NCBI RefSeq assembly: GCF_003096355.1
Contig: NZ_QEKI01000008.1
Location: 62,001-126,000, forward strand
Source of the DNA: Pontibacter virosus
GTDB taxonomy: Bacteria; Bacteroidota; Bacteroidia; Cytophagales; Hymenobacteraceae
Length of the DNA stretch: 64,000 nucleotides
Reading direction: 5' to 3'
This document shows, piece by piece, positions 25,297-36,616 of the stretch (its first letter is position 1; the number at the start of each line of letters is the position of its first letter). A program made the translations under genes and the position numbers. Below the pieces are notes generated by a model. It did not search any database and had not been told where the DNA came from. It saw only the letters and a program-made list of their open reading frames with translations.

Positions 25297-26031
25297 CTAC
25301 TGTATATTATTCTCCTCCACCCAATGCATAAAGTGGTCTTTGTATACCTCGCCGATCGGGATTTCCTTGTTGCCGATGCGGATGCGGCTTTTCTCGATGC
25401 TGTCAATTTTGTGCAGGGCTACGATGAAGGAGCGGTGCACGCGGATGAACTTTGACTCGGGTAGCTTCTCCATGGCTTTGTTCATGCTCAGGAGCGTGAT
25501 AATCTTCTGATTTTTGGTCTGTATGATGATGTAGTCCTTCAAACCCTCGATCCAGAGGATGTCAGAAAATTCGACGCGAACGGTCTTGTAGTCGGCTTTC
25601 ACGAACATAAACTCCTGCTCAGGCACAGCTGGAGCAGGAGCGGCAACCGGGACCTCTGGGGCTTTCTGGCTGCGCTGCAGACGTTCCTGCGCTTTGGTGA
25701 CGGCCTTCAGGAAGCGGTCGTAGGGAATGGGCTTGAGGAGGTAGTCCACTGCGTCGTGGTTAAAGCCCTCAAGTGCATAATTGGGGTAGGCCGTCGTAAA
25801 AATGATCAGCGGCTGGTTTTTGAGAATGTTCAGAAACTGTATACCGGTGAGCTCGGGCATCTCGATGTCCAGAAACATGAGGTCGATCTGCTCTTCCTGC
25901 AACACCTGCATGGCCTCTGTGGCGCTGGAGCACGTTTTCACAAGTTTAAGGAAAGGCAGTTTGCTCACATAGCTCTCAATGATATCGAGGGCAAGGGGCT
26001 CATCGTCAACGGCAAGGCAGCGAATGGTCAT
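25297..26031 (-). CDS. LytR/AlgR-type response regulator (LytTR DNA-binding domain)
   Basis: 244 residues. Receiver domain with the acidic pocket D9-D10 and phospho-acceptor D55 (LMFLDIEMPELTG); an Ala/Pro linker (PEVPVAAPAPAVPEQ); LytTR domain at about 140-240 (FVKADYKTVRVEFSDILWIEGLKDY, FIRVHRSFIVALHKIDSIE). It begins 4 bases after the stop of the histidine kinase gene and works with it as a two-component pair. No target can be deduced. Confidence 0.95.
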   Translation of the reverse strand: MTIRCLAVDDEPLALDIIESYVSKLPFLKLVKTCSSATEAMQVLQEEQIDLMFLDIEMPELTGIQFLNILKNQPLIIFTTAYPNYALEGFNHDAVDYLLKPIPYDRFLKAVTKAQERLQRSQKAPEVPVAAPAPAVPEQEFMFVKADYKTVRVEFSDILWIEGLKDYIIIQTKNQKIITLLSMNKAMEKLPESKFIRVHRSFIVALHKIDSIEKSRIRIGNKEIPIGEVYKDHFMHWVEENNIQ

Positions 26032-26035
26032 AGCT

Positions 26036-27049
26036 TTATTTTATTGGTTGGAAGTACAGTTTCAGGGAAGCGAAAAATGTGTCGTCTTTATCTTCTAGAT
26101 ACAGTTCGTGTCGTTGTGGGTAGAGCAAGTTAAGGCGTTGCTTTAGATTTTGCAAACCAATGCCGCCAAAGTCCCTTTTTTTGTGGGTGCTGCTATTGTT
26201 GACAGTCGAAAAGTGCAGCCAGTCTTCCGTCACTACCAGATTTAGCGTGATGCCCACCTCGTTGCGGCTTACCAGCCCGTGTTTAAAAGCGTTCTCCACC
26301 AGCGTCATCAAAAGCATCGGGGCAATCTGTTTGCCTGCCAGGTCGCCGTCCACGTTCAGGCGGATGCTGGTCTGCTCGCGCAGGCGCAGCTTCTGCAGGT
26401 CAATAAAGTTTTGGATATGCTCTACCTCCTTCTCCAGACTCACCAGCGTGTCGTTGCTTTCATACAGCATGTAGCGCATCAGGAGCGAGAGCTTCATGAT
26501 AGCGTCGGGTGTCTCGGGGGACTGCTTATAGGCCAGTGAGTAGATGTTGTTGAGCGTGTTGAAGAGAAAGTGCGGATTCACCTGCGACTTCAGGAAGTTC
26601 AGTTCGGCAGCCAGTTTCTGGTTCTCAAGCTCCTTGTTGCGCCGTTCGTTGCGTATGTAGTTACCCGTTACCTTCAGGGCCGAACTAATGAAGACAACGA
26701 TCAAACCGGCCAGCACATAGTTGAGAATGCGGTCGAAAGAGTAGAGAACCGTCATACCCGGGTTGAACTCCCGGAAGACATAGAAGTCAAGCGGGGATCG
26801 CACCAAGGCTACAGCGGTCAGCGTGAGCAACACGACTCCTAGGTAGGCGAAAATCTGGTTTCTGGCAAGGAAGCGAGGAATAAGCACATACCAGTTGAGG
26901 TAGAAGATCATCATGGCGAAACTTAGGCCTATCAGCGAGTCGACCGCCTTATTAAAGGTAAGACCGCGCTGAAACTGGATATAGAAGATCCAGGCTCCAA
27001 AAAATGCCCAGGCTGCCACATGGATGGCTAATTTGTACCGCTTCTTCAT
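26036..27049 (-). CDS. LytS/YehU-type sensor histidine kinase
   Basis: 337 residues from the ATG at 27049 (MKKRYKLAIHV); an in-frame ATG at 27151 would add 34 unlikely residues. Four membrane segments are followed by the His_kinase domain AELNFLKSQVNPHFLFNTLNNIYSL with the phosphorylated His, and an ATPase region ending in GIGLQNLKQRLNLLYP. No extracytoplasmic sensor domain, so it probably senses within the membrane. Paired with the response regulator 4 bases downstream. Confidence 0.93.
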   Translation of the reverse strand: MKKRYKLAIHVAAWAFFGAWIFYIQFQRGLTFNKAVDSLIGLSFAMMIFYLNWYVLIPRFLARNQIFAYLGVVLLTLTAVALVRSPLDFYVFREFNPGMTVLYSFDRILNYVLAGLIVVFISSALKVTGNYIRNERRNKELENQKLAAELNFLKSQVNPHFLFNTLNNIYSLAYKQSPETPDAIMKLSLLMRYMLYESNDTLVSLEKEVEHIQNFIDLQKLRLREQTSIRLNVDGDLAGKQIAPMLLMTLVENAFKHGLVSRNEVGITLNLVVTEDWLHFSTVNNSSTHKKRDFGGIGLQNLKQRLNLLYPQRHELYLEDKDDTFFASLKLYFQPIK

Positions 27050-27408
27050 GGTAAATGGTGGTAGGGCTATCAAGTTCAAGGCTGCGTCGTGAATGGCTAA
27101 TGAATGCTTTAGTAATATCAGTCTTTTGCTGAAGTTAAGCAATATTTCCACGCTTCCATATAACCACGACCCTATACTATACGGATGGGCAAGCCTGCCC
27201 TATCAATTCTACTTTTTATAAGATTAAAACCTGAAAGGGAGTGAAACGGTTGTTTGTATAACATTTTCGGCTGTTCGTCTATTTCATTTTTATTTGTCGG
27301 CTTAAATGGCTCCATTTGTAGCATGCTTTCCGGCTCCATGCAGTGTCGGGAAGACGGGCCTTATAGCCTGAATCAGAGTTTAATTGTTTTATTGTTTGTT
27401 TGTAAATG
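27050..27408. other. Non-coding stretch between kinase gene and ligA
   Basis: About 360 bases (310 if the upstream kinase ATG is used). No coding-like frame on either strand. It holds the upstream region of the kinase operon; nothing else was recognised. Confidence 0.5.
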
Positions 27409-27447
27409 AATAAGCGTCGGCCTCTTGTAGACCGACGCTTATTTTTT
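27409..27447. terminator. Terminator hairpin at the 3' end of ligA
   Basis: Perfect 12-base inverted repeat AATAAGCGTCGG / CCGACGCTTATT (27409-27420 and 27432-27443). The better T run is on the plus strand, where no gene precedes it; on the minus strand the tail is TTATTCATTT, adequate for ligA. Confidence 0.75.
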
Positions 27448-27462
27448 GTAAGCAGATTAAAA

Positions 27463-29589
<2,127 letters not shown>

Positions 29590-29595
29590 TTAGGT

Positions 29596-29632
29596 ATAAA
29601 AAAAGCGGCTGCTCCGAAAGAACAGCCGCTTA
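29596..29632 (-). terminator. Terminator of the DUF4920 lipoprotein gene
   Basis: AAGCGGCTG / CAGCCGCTT stem (29603-29611 and 29623-29631), followed on the minus strand by seven T. A tandem pair of the iterated AGGTATAG word directly abuts the stem (29632-29646). Confidence 0.9.
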
Positions 29633-29654
29633 GGTATAGGTATAGCGGAACCGC

Positions 29655-30149
29655 CTATTTCAGTTTTACGCCGTCGGCTACAAAGCGCAGCTCTTCTCTT
29701 GGCTGGGTAATGGCGGCGATCTCCTCCGCTGACTTGCCGGCATCCTCGGCAAAGTGGCGCTGGTCCTCCACCGATATCACCTCATGCCTGGCCATACCTG
29801 TAAATACCGCCGTCTTGCCTGATAAATCTTGTACAGGCAGGAAAAAACCATAGTCGCGGAAAGTCACCTTCATGGTGCTACCGTCCTCCAGTTTCACATC
29901 CATCCAGCACCCTTTTGACTGGCAGCTTTCTACAATCTCAGCGGCAACGGTGGCCTGAATAGAGTCGTTTCCGCTGACAGCTTCCTGTAACTGACCAGCT
30001 GAGAGCACGTTTTGTTCTTCGAAGGAAACGCCGTACACATTCGCATCAGTAGCAGCCTCAGCGGTTTCCTGACCTTCAGCTGTGGTGTTGCTCTGTGAGC
30101 AGGCCTGCAGCACAGCAGCGGTCAGCAGTAATACAAATAGTTTTTTCAT
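29655..30149 (-). CDS. DUF4920 domain lipoprotein
   Basis: 164 residues from the ATG at 30149. An in-frame ATG at 30176 exists, but the promoter at 30174-30203 places the transcript start after it, so the shorter form is right. Lipoprotein signal (VLLLTAAVLQAC, C17) and a Thr/Glu/Ala-rich spacer; then the DUF4920 core with VAAEIVESCQSKGCWMDVKLEDG and VTFRDYGFFLPVQDLSGK. The CQSKGCWM Cys pair is typical of the family and may bind metal; function unknown. Confidence 0.88.
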   Translation of the reverse strand: MKKLFVLLLTAAVLQACSQSNTTAEGQETAEAATDANVYGVSFEEQNVLSAGQLQEAVSGNDSIQATVAAEIVESCQSKGCWMDVKLEDGSTMKVTFRDYGFFLPVQDLSGKTAVFTGMARHEVISVEDQRHFAEDAGKSAEEIAAITQPREELRFVADGVKLK

Positions 30150-30173
30150 GGAGGTATGACTTTTCGTGTTTCC

Positions 30174-30203
30174 CAAATATAGAGATTAAACACCAAGGGC
30201 AAA
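30174..30203 (-). promoter_or_regulatory. Canonical Bacteroidota promoter of the DUF4920 gene
   Basis: On the minus strand TTTG (30203-30200), an 18-base spacer and TATATTTG (30181-30174) match both elements of the TTTG / TAnnTTTG promoter. Transcription should begin near 30167, 18 bases before the chosen start codon. Confidence 0.7.
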
Positions 30204-30270
30204 AGCCTGCCATTCTGTTCATACCAAAAAGGATGTATGCACAGCAGAAACGGTATGCAAGGATGGCCTT

Positions 30271-32622
30271 TTATTCCAACGCCCTGTTCTGATACAGCAA
30301 GAAGCCTAAGTGAAACAAGACCCCCCACTCCTTGGACTTGTCGTTGTAGTAATTGAGACTGAGGGCGGCCGGGCCGAGAATACCGTGGTAGACAACAGCA
30401 GCCGTGGCGGCTACGCCCGTACCCGTCAATCGTTTGCCGTAATAAGCCTGCTGGTTTTCGTCTTGGAGAATTGGCCGATAAGGCTGGAACAGGTAGCCTT
30501 CTGTACGTGCCTCCAGCCGGGGAGTGAGCAGGTATACATATTGCAGCCCTCCCGCCACGAATTCATGTGCGCGAAAGCGGTCCAGAAATAAGGTACGGCT
30601 GTCCGCCAGCGGGTGAAAGGCGGGGGCCATGGTTAGTGTTGAGCGGTAGTTGTTGAAAAAAGGCTGCGTCGAGATCGCACCCTCCAGTCTATAGCCGATG
30701 CGGTGGTTTCCGAATCCCCTGAAGTCCTCAAAAAGAAGCCGGCCATAAAACCAACTGTGATCTTCAGACAGGCTGCGTGATTGGTTGGCAGTTGAACCGG
30801 GCCTATACCTTTCCGATGCATTTACCATACGCCCTGTGGCTGTAAACGAGCGTCCACCGGAAGGATACTGTTTTCGGTTGAGCCCACCTCTTCTGAAAAC
30901 GGCACCCACTGTCATCCCACTTGTTGCTGTTCGGTCGAGGGTGTCGGAACGCTGTATCTCCAGGCGGTTGCTATACCTGTCGATATGCTGCACATAGGCC
31001 GTGCTGAGTACCAACCTGCCTTTGTAAGTGTTGGTAAAGCCCAGGTTAAGGGCAAAATTCCGGTCAGTCTGCTCGAGTAGCGGCAGGTTGTTACGCTCCA
31101 GCAGCAAGCCGGTGGTGGAAAGAAAATTCCAGTGGTTGTAAGTAAAGGCGGGTTCGATGTAATAAGGCAGACTGGCGGGTACGTCGATGCGCGTACGCAG
31201 TTGGGCACCCTGGTAAAAACGACCTGTCTGGAAGCTACCTGCAAAGGTATAAAGCTGCCGCCCGAGCACACTGTACTCCAGACCGGCATAGATGTTGTCG
31301 ATCGGGCGCGAGGCGATCACGCCCCCCAAGGCTATTTTCAGACCGTCTTCCTTCTTCACATTTAAGAGCAGATCGTAGGCCTTCGCTTTGGCATCGTAGC
31401 GCATGGTGGGGTACAGGTTGCGGAAGTTGTCGATGGCGGCCAGGCGGTAATAACCTGTCTTGATGTCCTGCATGGTATAGCCTTCCTCCCGCGAATTTCG
31501 GAAAAAGCGTCCGACGAATTCCTGCTGATTTTTTTTCAGACCCTGTATCTCCACATTGCGGAATGTATGGGGCTGAAAGCCGCTTCTGAATTGCTCGCGC
31601 TTTGCAACAAGATCCTCTGCGCTCACTCTGCGTTTTATTTTCTGCAGGATCTGGTCCATGTTATTATTTGTCTCTTTGTAACCAGCCACGAAAAAGTCCT
31701 CTACATTTTTGAAATCAAGCGAGTTGAGGTTACCCAGCTCAGGCTGCAGGTATACGTCCTTCTCTGTGAGCGCTGTAGAGTCTGAGTTCGACATCATGGC
31801 GTAGAGCAAGGTATAGGCCAGGTCAAAGTCATCCTTGTCGTAGGGGTACTCGCTGTACGTTTTAGAGGACACATTCACGCCTATAATGATGTCCGGGTCG
31901 AAATCTTTGCGGGCCACATCCACAGGAAAGTTGTTGTAGAGCCCACCGTCAAACAGCAGGCGCTTGTCTATCCGGATCGGCTTGTAGAAAAGCGGCACCG
32001 TGAGCGTAGCCCGAACGGCATCGGCCAGTTGCCCTTTGCGCAGGATCACCTGCTGCTGTGTAAAAATATCGGCGGCCACGCAGCGGTAGGGTACCATCAG
32101 TTTGTCGAAGTCGTAGCCGGCGCGGGCGGCAGGCTGGGAGAGGAGCTGGGCCAATGCAAAATTGAGCGAGGCATCATTCACCAGATTAGAAGTGAGCTTG
32201 GCCTGAAAAGCTGAGTCTACTGCCACATGCAGCTTCAGCAGGGAAGGGTTAGGGTCCGGCGAGGCGAAGTTGTAGGTATAGTTCTGCTCCGGCTTACCGG
32301 TGGCCCAGGCCTGAAAGGCCTCTGTGTGAACCAAATACTCGATCTCGGCAGGGGAGTAGCCGGCCGCGTACAGCGCCCCTACAATGCCACCCATGGAAGT
32401 GCCCACAATATAGTCGATGGGGATGTTATTTTCCTCCAGTGCCTTTAGAACACCCACATGTGCCAGGCCCTTGGCGCCGCCCCCACTGAGCACGAGGGCC
32501 ACTTTTTGGGCATAGCTTGCCTGAGGTCCGCTGAGCAACAGGACCCAGAGCAACAGGTAGGTGAGGGCGTTTCTGTATACCTGCATCAGTAAAAGATGGC
32601 GGGCAGCCTGCAATAGGCGCAT
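30271..32622 (-). CDS. Patatin-like phospholipase fused to an outer-membrane beta-barrel (PlpD-like)
   Basis: 783 residues from the ATG at 32622; an ATG at 32664 would overlap the preceding gene. Hydrophobic signal region ending near SYAQ. Patatin domain: oxyanion motif GGGAKG (47-52), nucleophile S76 in GTSMGG, and the catalytic Asp in LLFDGGLYNNFPVD. A POTRA-like segment (about 350-430, FRNVEIQGLKKNQQEFVGRFF) follows, then a C-terminal barrel of alternating strands. The arrangement is that of type Vd secretion/PlpD proteins. The preceding YceI-like gene ends 13 bases upstream, so they may form one transcript. Confidence 0.92.
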   Translation of the reverse strand: MRLLQAARHLLLMQVYRNALTYLLLWVLLLSGPQASYAQKVALVLSGGGAKGLAHVGVLKALEENNIPIDYIVGTSMGGIVGALYAAGYSPAEIEYLVHTEAFQAWATGKPEQNYTYNFASPDPNPSLLKLHVAVDSAFQAKLTSNLVNDASLNFALAQLLSQPAARAGYDFDKLMVPYRCVAADIFTQQQVILRKGQLADAVRATLTVPLFYKPIRIDKRLLFDGGLYNNFPVDVARKDFDPDIIIGVNVSSKTYSEYPYDKDDFDLAYTLLYAMMSNSDSTALTEKDVYLQPELGNLNSLDFKNVEDFFVAGYKETNNNMDQILQKIKRRVSAEDLVAKREQFRSGFQPHTFRNVEIQGLKKNQQEFVGRFFRNSREEGYTMQDIKTGYYRLAAIDNFRNLYPTMRYDAKAKAYDLLLNVKKEDGLKIALGGVIASRPIDNIYAGLEYSVLGRQLYTFAGSFQTGRFYQGAQLRTRIDVPASLPYYIEPAFTYNHWNFLSTTGLLLERNNLPLLEQTDRNFALNLGFTNTYKGRLVLSTAYVQHIDRYSNRLEIQRSDTLDRTATSGMTVGAVFRRGGLNRKQYPSGGRSFTATGRMVNASERYRPGSTANQSRSLSEDHSWFYGRLLFEDFRGFGNHRIGYRLEGAISTQPFFNNYRSTLTMAPAFHPLADSRTLFLDRFRAHEFVAGGLQYVYLLTPRLEARTEGYLFQPYRPILQDENQQAYYGKRLTGTGVAATAAVVYHGILGPAALSLNYYNDKSKEWGVLFHLGFLLYQNRALE

Positions 32623-32635
32623 AGTTTGTGTTTTA

Positions 32636-33199
32636 TCAGTTCCTAAGGTCAGACCAACGTGCACTGTGTATCGTGAACAGCATTCGCCCGGTCAGCCTGG
32701 AGGTATAACGAGCGGGCACCCGCAGCCGCAGATCCTGCAACATCAGCTCAAAGCTGGTGCTGAAGGTGATCGTGTTACGATCAGGCGTGAAAGTGACCGG
32801 CACAACCATTTCTTTGACGATACCTTGTATGTTGATGAAGACCCTGCTGTTCAGTGTTTGCCTGTTTCTGTTGCCAGCATTGATCTGCTCGACCGGTGCC
32901 TCGATCTCAATATACAGCTCTGGGTAGCGAGATGCAAAAAAGATGTCCTGCACCATGGCTACCGGGCTGGAGTCGTTGGCTGGCAGCAGGTTCTCGATGG
33001 GCAGCAGGCACTCGAGCTTGCGGGTGTTCTGATCGTAGCGCACCAGCATTTTGGCTGACTGGAAGTCGTAGGTGCTGTGCTCCCCCTCCAGGCTAATCTG
33101 CATGCTGTTATTAGCCGTGTAAGGTATGCGGTGTTGCTGCGCCTGCCCTGTCAGCACCATCATGAAAAAGCAAAGCACAGGCAGTAGAGATTTTGTCAT
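32636..33199 (-). CDS. Exported YceI-like protein
   Basis: 187 residues. Signal peptide ends near GQAQ. The remaining chain reads as one YceI-type lipocalin-like barrel: EGEHSTYDFQSAKMLVRYD, MVQDIFFASRYPELYIEIEA and QGIVKEMVVPVTFTPDRNTITFSTSFELMLQD. YceI proteins bind isoprenoid or other lipids in the periplasm. The similarity is clear in pattern but distant. Encoded directly before the patatin-barrel gene. Confidence 0.78.
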   Translation of the reverse strand: MTKSLLPVLCFFMMVLTGQAQQHRIPYTANNSMQISLEGEHSTYDFQSAKMLVRYDQNTRKLECLLPIENLLPANDSSPVAMVQDIFFASRYPELYIEIEAPVEQINAGNRNRQTLNSRVFINIQGIVKEMVVPVTFTPDRNTITFSTSFELMLQDLRLRVPARYTSRLTGRMLFTIHSARWSDLRN

Positions 33200-33494
33200 A
33201 GTAGGGTTCGTAGTAGCATGTACTCCTGCTAACGCAAATCAGATGTGAAAGGTAAAGCAGCGGCTTAGCTTTTATGACCGGAAATTTTCGCAAAATGAGC
33301 TATGTACTGCCACGCACTGGCTAAACCTAGTCCAAAGTGGAAATTAGACCGCAAAATCTTATTTTTTATGGGGCATTTTCAAAACTATAACCCCCACTAC
33401 TTGGTATATAGAATTAGATAAATTACCCGCAATTCAAATTGAACAGAGGAGGCCCGCAGCCATAAGTCGGGAATGCTCGGGGAGATGACTCGAC

Positions 33495-34121
33495 ATGAAC
33501 CAGGACAGAAAGAATAAGGTAGACGCACGCCAGGGCTCCGCGTTTGGCAAGATAGAGCATCTGCACCCGATCCGGATGCTGCTATACCTGAGCATGATCG
33601 GTATCGGCGTGCTGTTCTTTGTGCTGGTGGTGGCATTCGTACGGACAGGCGGCTTCGGCAGCGAACAGTTCTCACTCCCAAAGTTTTTCAGTATCAGCAC
33701 GCTTATCCTGCTCTTTAGCAGCTATACCATCAGCAAAATACCGCGCATTTACAAAAAGGACAAGCTTCGCAAAATGACCCGCTACCTGGCTCTCACATTC
33801 CTGCTGGGGGTAGCCTTTATCGGGGCGCAGATTTTGGGCTGGCGTGAACTGGCCCTATCGGGTGCTTACTTTACCGGCAAAGCCTCGGGCAGTTACTTAT
33901 ACCTGATCACGTCGCTGCACCTGCTCCACCTGCTGGGCGGCATGATTTTCCTGGCCTTCCTGCTGATCAAAACAGCCCATATGGCAAACGATGGCGTGCG
34001 TAGCCTGATCTTCATCAGAGACCCATACCGTCGACTGCAGCTGTCCATGCTGAACACCTATTGGCATTTCCTGGGAGCACTCTGGCTCACGCTATACCTG
34101 GTAATTCTCTTCATGGCCTAA
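33495..34121 (+). CDS. Heme-copper oxidase subunit III, stand-alone
   Basis: 208 residues with five hydrophobic segments. Characteristic pieces are KIEHLHPIRMLLYLSMIGIGVLFFVL, GAQILGWRELALSG, SGSYLYLITSLHLLHLLGGMIFL and, at the end, LSMLNTYWHFLGALWLTLYLVIL, the last corresponding to the final helices of subunit III. No oxidase subunit I, II or IV gene is nearby, so it is an orphan copy. The 295 bases before it are non-coding. Its stop lies only 5 bases from the stop of the convergent T9SS gene with no terminator between. Confidence 0.88.
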   Translation: MNQDRKNKVDARQGSAFGKIEHLHPIRMLLYLSMIGIGVLFFVLVVAFVRTGGFGSEQFSLPKFFSISTLILLFSSYTISKIPRIYKKDKLRKMTRYLALTFLLGVAFIGAQILGWRELALSGAYFTGKASGSYLYLITSLHLLHLLGGMIFLAFLLIKTAHMANDGVRSLIFIRDPYRRLQLSMLNTYWHFLGALWLTLYLVILFMA

Positions 34122-34126
34122 GCGCA

Positions 34127-36316
34127 CTATCGTACCAGCGTTACAGAGCCCTTGAATTTATCTGCACCATAATCGATCACGTAGTAATATATCCCGTCAT
34201 TCACGTCTTTGCCGTCCCACTTAAAGTTGTGCACCGTGCTTGAGAATACTTCCTTGCCCCAGCGGTTGTAGATGCGGATGTGCTGGAAGGAGCTGGTGCA
34301 GGCATCTGCCGGCATACCTGGTATCTCGAAGAAATCGTTGAGGCCATCGGCATTGGGCGTGAAAATATTGGGAGGCGTGAAGTCCTTATAGTCCGGCACT
34401 TTCACCTTGAACTCCATGGTGATAAGCTGCATCGGAGAGGGAGCACAGGCGTCTTCCAAAAGCATAAAATCTACCCGGAGCACACCCTGTTGAAAGGCTT
34501 CGCAGTTTGCCGTCCAGTTAAACTTGCCTGTCGCAGTACCCGGACCACCGGTAGCCGAAAAGGTCATGCCCAAGCTGGCCAGGTCAAAGTTCTCGCCAAG
34601 TGCCTGCATGCTGAGCATGTGTTTGTCCAGATCAGTGCCCGTAAAATTGGCCTCAAAAGGTTCGTTCAAATCCAACTCAAACACCAGCACTTGTTTGTCA
34701 GTTGTAAGCACCGGTGGCTGGTTCGGGTAGTCCGTCCTGACTTCAATAACTTCCGTCTTTGTCAACTCCTTTCCGCATACCATGGACGTCGCCGTGAATT
34801 CAATCTGATAGGAATCCTGCCGGAGCGTTTCGCAATCTATCTGCCAATTGAAAGGAGACTGCACCTGCCCGATACCGCTGCTGGTCTGGAAAGTGATCGG
34901 TACGGAGTTGATATCGAAATTCAATCCTTTGGCCGAAATGGTAACTTCATCGTTGTCGGCATCAAAGCCCAGCACGTTAAAGTCAATCACATCGCCTTCC
35001 ATGACAGTGTAAAGTTTGTCAGGCCGCGAGAGCTGAATGGAGGGTGGCTCGTTCGGAATGGGATCGATGACGAAGCTTACCTGCAGCGTATCCTGCCTTG
35101 GCAGACTGCAGCCATTGTCCTTCACGATCAGGTTAAGTTTGTAGACCTGTCCCTCTGTATCGAAGCATTCATCAAAGCACACGTTAGCCTGCAGCGATTC
35201 CTGCCCACCAGGCGTGTTCACGATGCCGGTGGTAGTGCCTGTGAAGGTATAGAGATCACTGCTAAAGTTAACGGGGCGAGCATAGAGCGTGATTCTGGAG
35301 TTAGGGTCCGGATCCGTAAACTCTACATTCAGGCAGCGGGCGTCGGTCGGGCTGATCCGGATGACGTCGCCTTGTTTGTAGTTCGTGGTCTGGCCGTTTA
35401 CCTTCGCCTGTACAACAGGACTTTCATTGCGCGGACAATCCTTAACAAGCAGCTGAAAGTCTCGTCGCACTTCCCCGATCTTCACACCGGCGCGGTATTC
35501 CTGCACGCGCACGGCAAATACGAAGAGGCCAATGCGGTCCGGCCGAACCGTCAGGCGGCCTGTGTGCTTTTCGATGATGATGGGAGGTGAGCCCTGTATC
35601 TGATTCTCGCGGTTATACCCGGGTTGCCACCTGATTTCCGGATAGGGAGCAGGTCTGGCAATTGGGGCGGCATTGGTTGGGTCGGCAGTGGCATATCCAT
35701 TGAGCGGCGTCACCATGTCATACACCAGTGAGTCACCGTCGGCATCGGTGCCGCTAAAGTCGTAGTAAAACAGCTCATTGGCGCAGGCATAGTCACTTAG
35801 CGGCGGAAAAAGTCGGGGGGAAGAGTTGACGAATTGTGTACCGTTTTTGGTGACAGGCGGAAACTCCATGTAGAAGACCTGGCCGGCTGCGTCCGGCATC
35901 ACAATGTTGTTGATGGTGCGGTTGCGGCAGCAGCGCTCCCAGGCCATGTAGTAACCCTGCTGGTTGTTAAACATATTAGGGGACAGGATAACATCCTGTG
36001 AGTACACAATGCGGCGGGTGCGTAACTCCCCAATCGTGCAGGCAATATCGGTGTAGTCCACAAAGGTGTCGCTGCGCAGCGGCAGCTGTACGTCCATCTT
36101 GAAAAGATTGGTCTGCTTATCAAATATCCGGATGTTGGCAAAGGGGTCCCGGGCGCCTGGCGTGCCGTTCACATCGTCGAAGTAGAGGTTCATGGTGATA
36201 CGGTAGGTATAGCCTGAGCGATGCTCTATCTCCAGTTCGCCACCTACAATATGCGAGGCCATAGCCTGCAGGCTAACCATCAGGAGGCACATCAAAAGAA
36301 GTAAAGCGTGTTTCAT
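34127..36316 (-). CDS. Large secreted protein with gliding-motility (CHU_C) type IX sorting domain
   Basis: 729 residues. Signal peptide (LLLLMCLLMVSLQAMAS), then a repeat-rich beta-sandwich body containing several Ig/cadherin-like modules; PPSIQLSRPDKLYTVMEGDVI and QPPVLTTDKQVLVFELDLNEP begin two of them. The C-terminal 90 residues are the type B sorting signal: TPPNIFTPNADGLNDFFEI, IRIYNRWGKEVFSS, WDGKDVNDGIYYYVIDY and KGSVTLVR. It is therefore exported by the type IX system and attached to the surface or released. Biological partner unknown; probably adhesive or structural. Confidence 0.92.
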   Translation of the reverse strand: MKHALLLLMCLLMVSLQAMASHIVGGELEIEHRSGYTYRITMNLYFDDVNGTPGARDPFANIRIFDKQTNLFKMDVQLPLRSDTFVDYTDIACTIGELRTRRIVYSQDVILSPNMFNNQQGYYMAWERCCRNRTINNIVMPDAAGQVFYMEFPPVTKNGTQFVNSSPRLFPPLSDYACANELFYYDFSGTDADGDSLVYDMVTPLNGYATADPTNAAPIARPAPYPEIRWQPGYNRENQIQGSPPIIIEKHTGRLTVRPDRIGLFVFAVRVQEYRAGVKIGEVRRDFQLLVKDCPRNESPVVQAKVNGQTTNYKQGDVIRISPTDARCLNVEFTDPDPNSRITLYARPVNFSSDLYTFTGTTTGIVNTPGGQESLQANVCFDECFDTEGQVYKLNLIVKDNGCSLPRQDTLQVSFVIDPIPNEPPSIQLSRPDKLYTVMEGDVIDFNVLGFDADNDEVTISAKGLNFDINSVPITFQTSSGIGQVQSPFNWQIDCETLRQDSYQIEFTATSMVCGKELTKTEVIEVRTDYPNQPPVLTTDKQVLVFELDLNEPFEANFTGTDLDKHMLSMQALGENFDLASLGMTFSATGGPGTATGKFNWTANCEAFQQGVLRVDFMLLEDACAPSPMQLITMEFKVKVPDYKDFTPPNIFTPNADGLNDFFEIPGMPADACTSSFQHIRIYNRWGKEVFSSTVHNFKWDGKDVNDGIYYYVIDYGADKFKGSVTLVR

Positions 36317-36616
36317 GTAGGGCAGAGTTTTGGGATTTACTTCAAATTCCGGTAGTACAGCACTGGTAGTGGGGTATAAGTTACATGAAATCCTGAAACT
36401 TCGCTATATAGTCTAGAACTTTGTGCGAATAGCATCCAACATTCAGGTAAGTTTTTCGTTATATGGCATCTGGGAATCGGCTTAATATTTCAATTGCGAG
36501 TCAAAATATTACTGTTTATACGTAACCGAAACAATCCACGCCCATTGGAGTTATAAGCAGACACAAAATTTTTGGTGCCCTTCAAAATCGATCGTTTACC
36601 GGATAATGTATATACC
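36317..36616. other. Divergent intergenic region
   Basis: 300 bases between the T9SS cargo gene (minus) and the GreA-like gene (plus). AT-rich; no coding-like frame and no exact promoter consensus was found. Confidence 0.5.

Noticed and set aside
34280..35590. Long plus-strand frame of 436 codons
   Set aside because: It lies antisense to the T9SS cargo gene; its translation has no domain, and the minus-strand gene has signal peptide and sorting domain.
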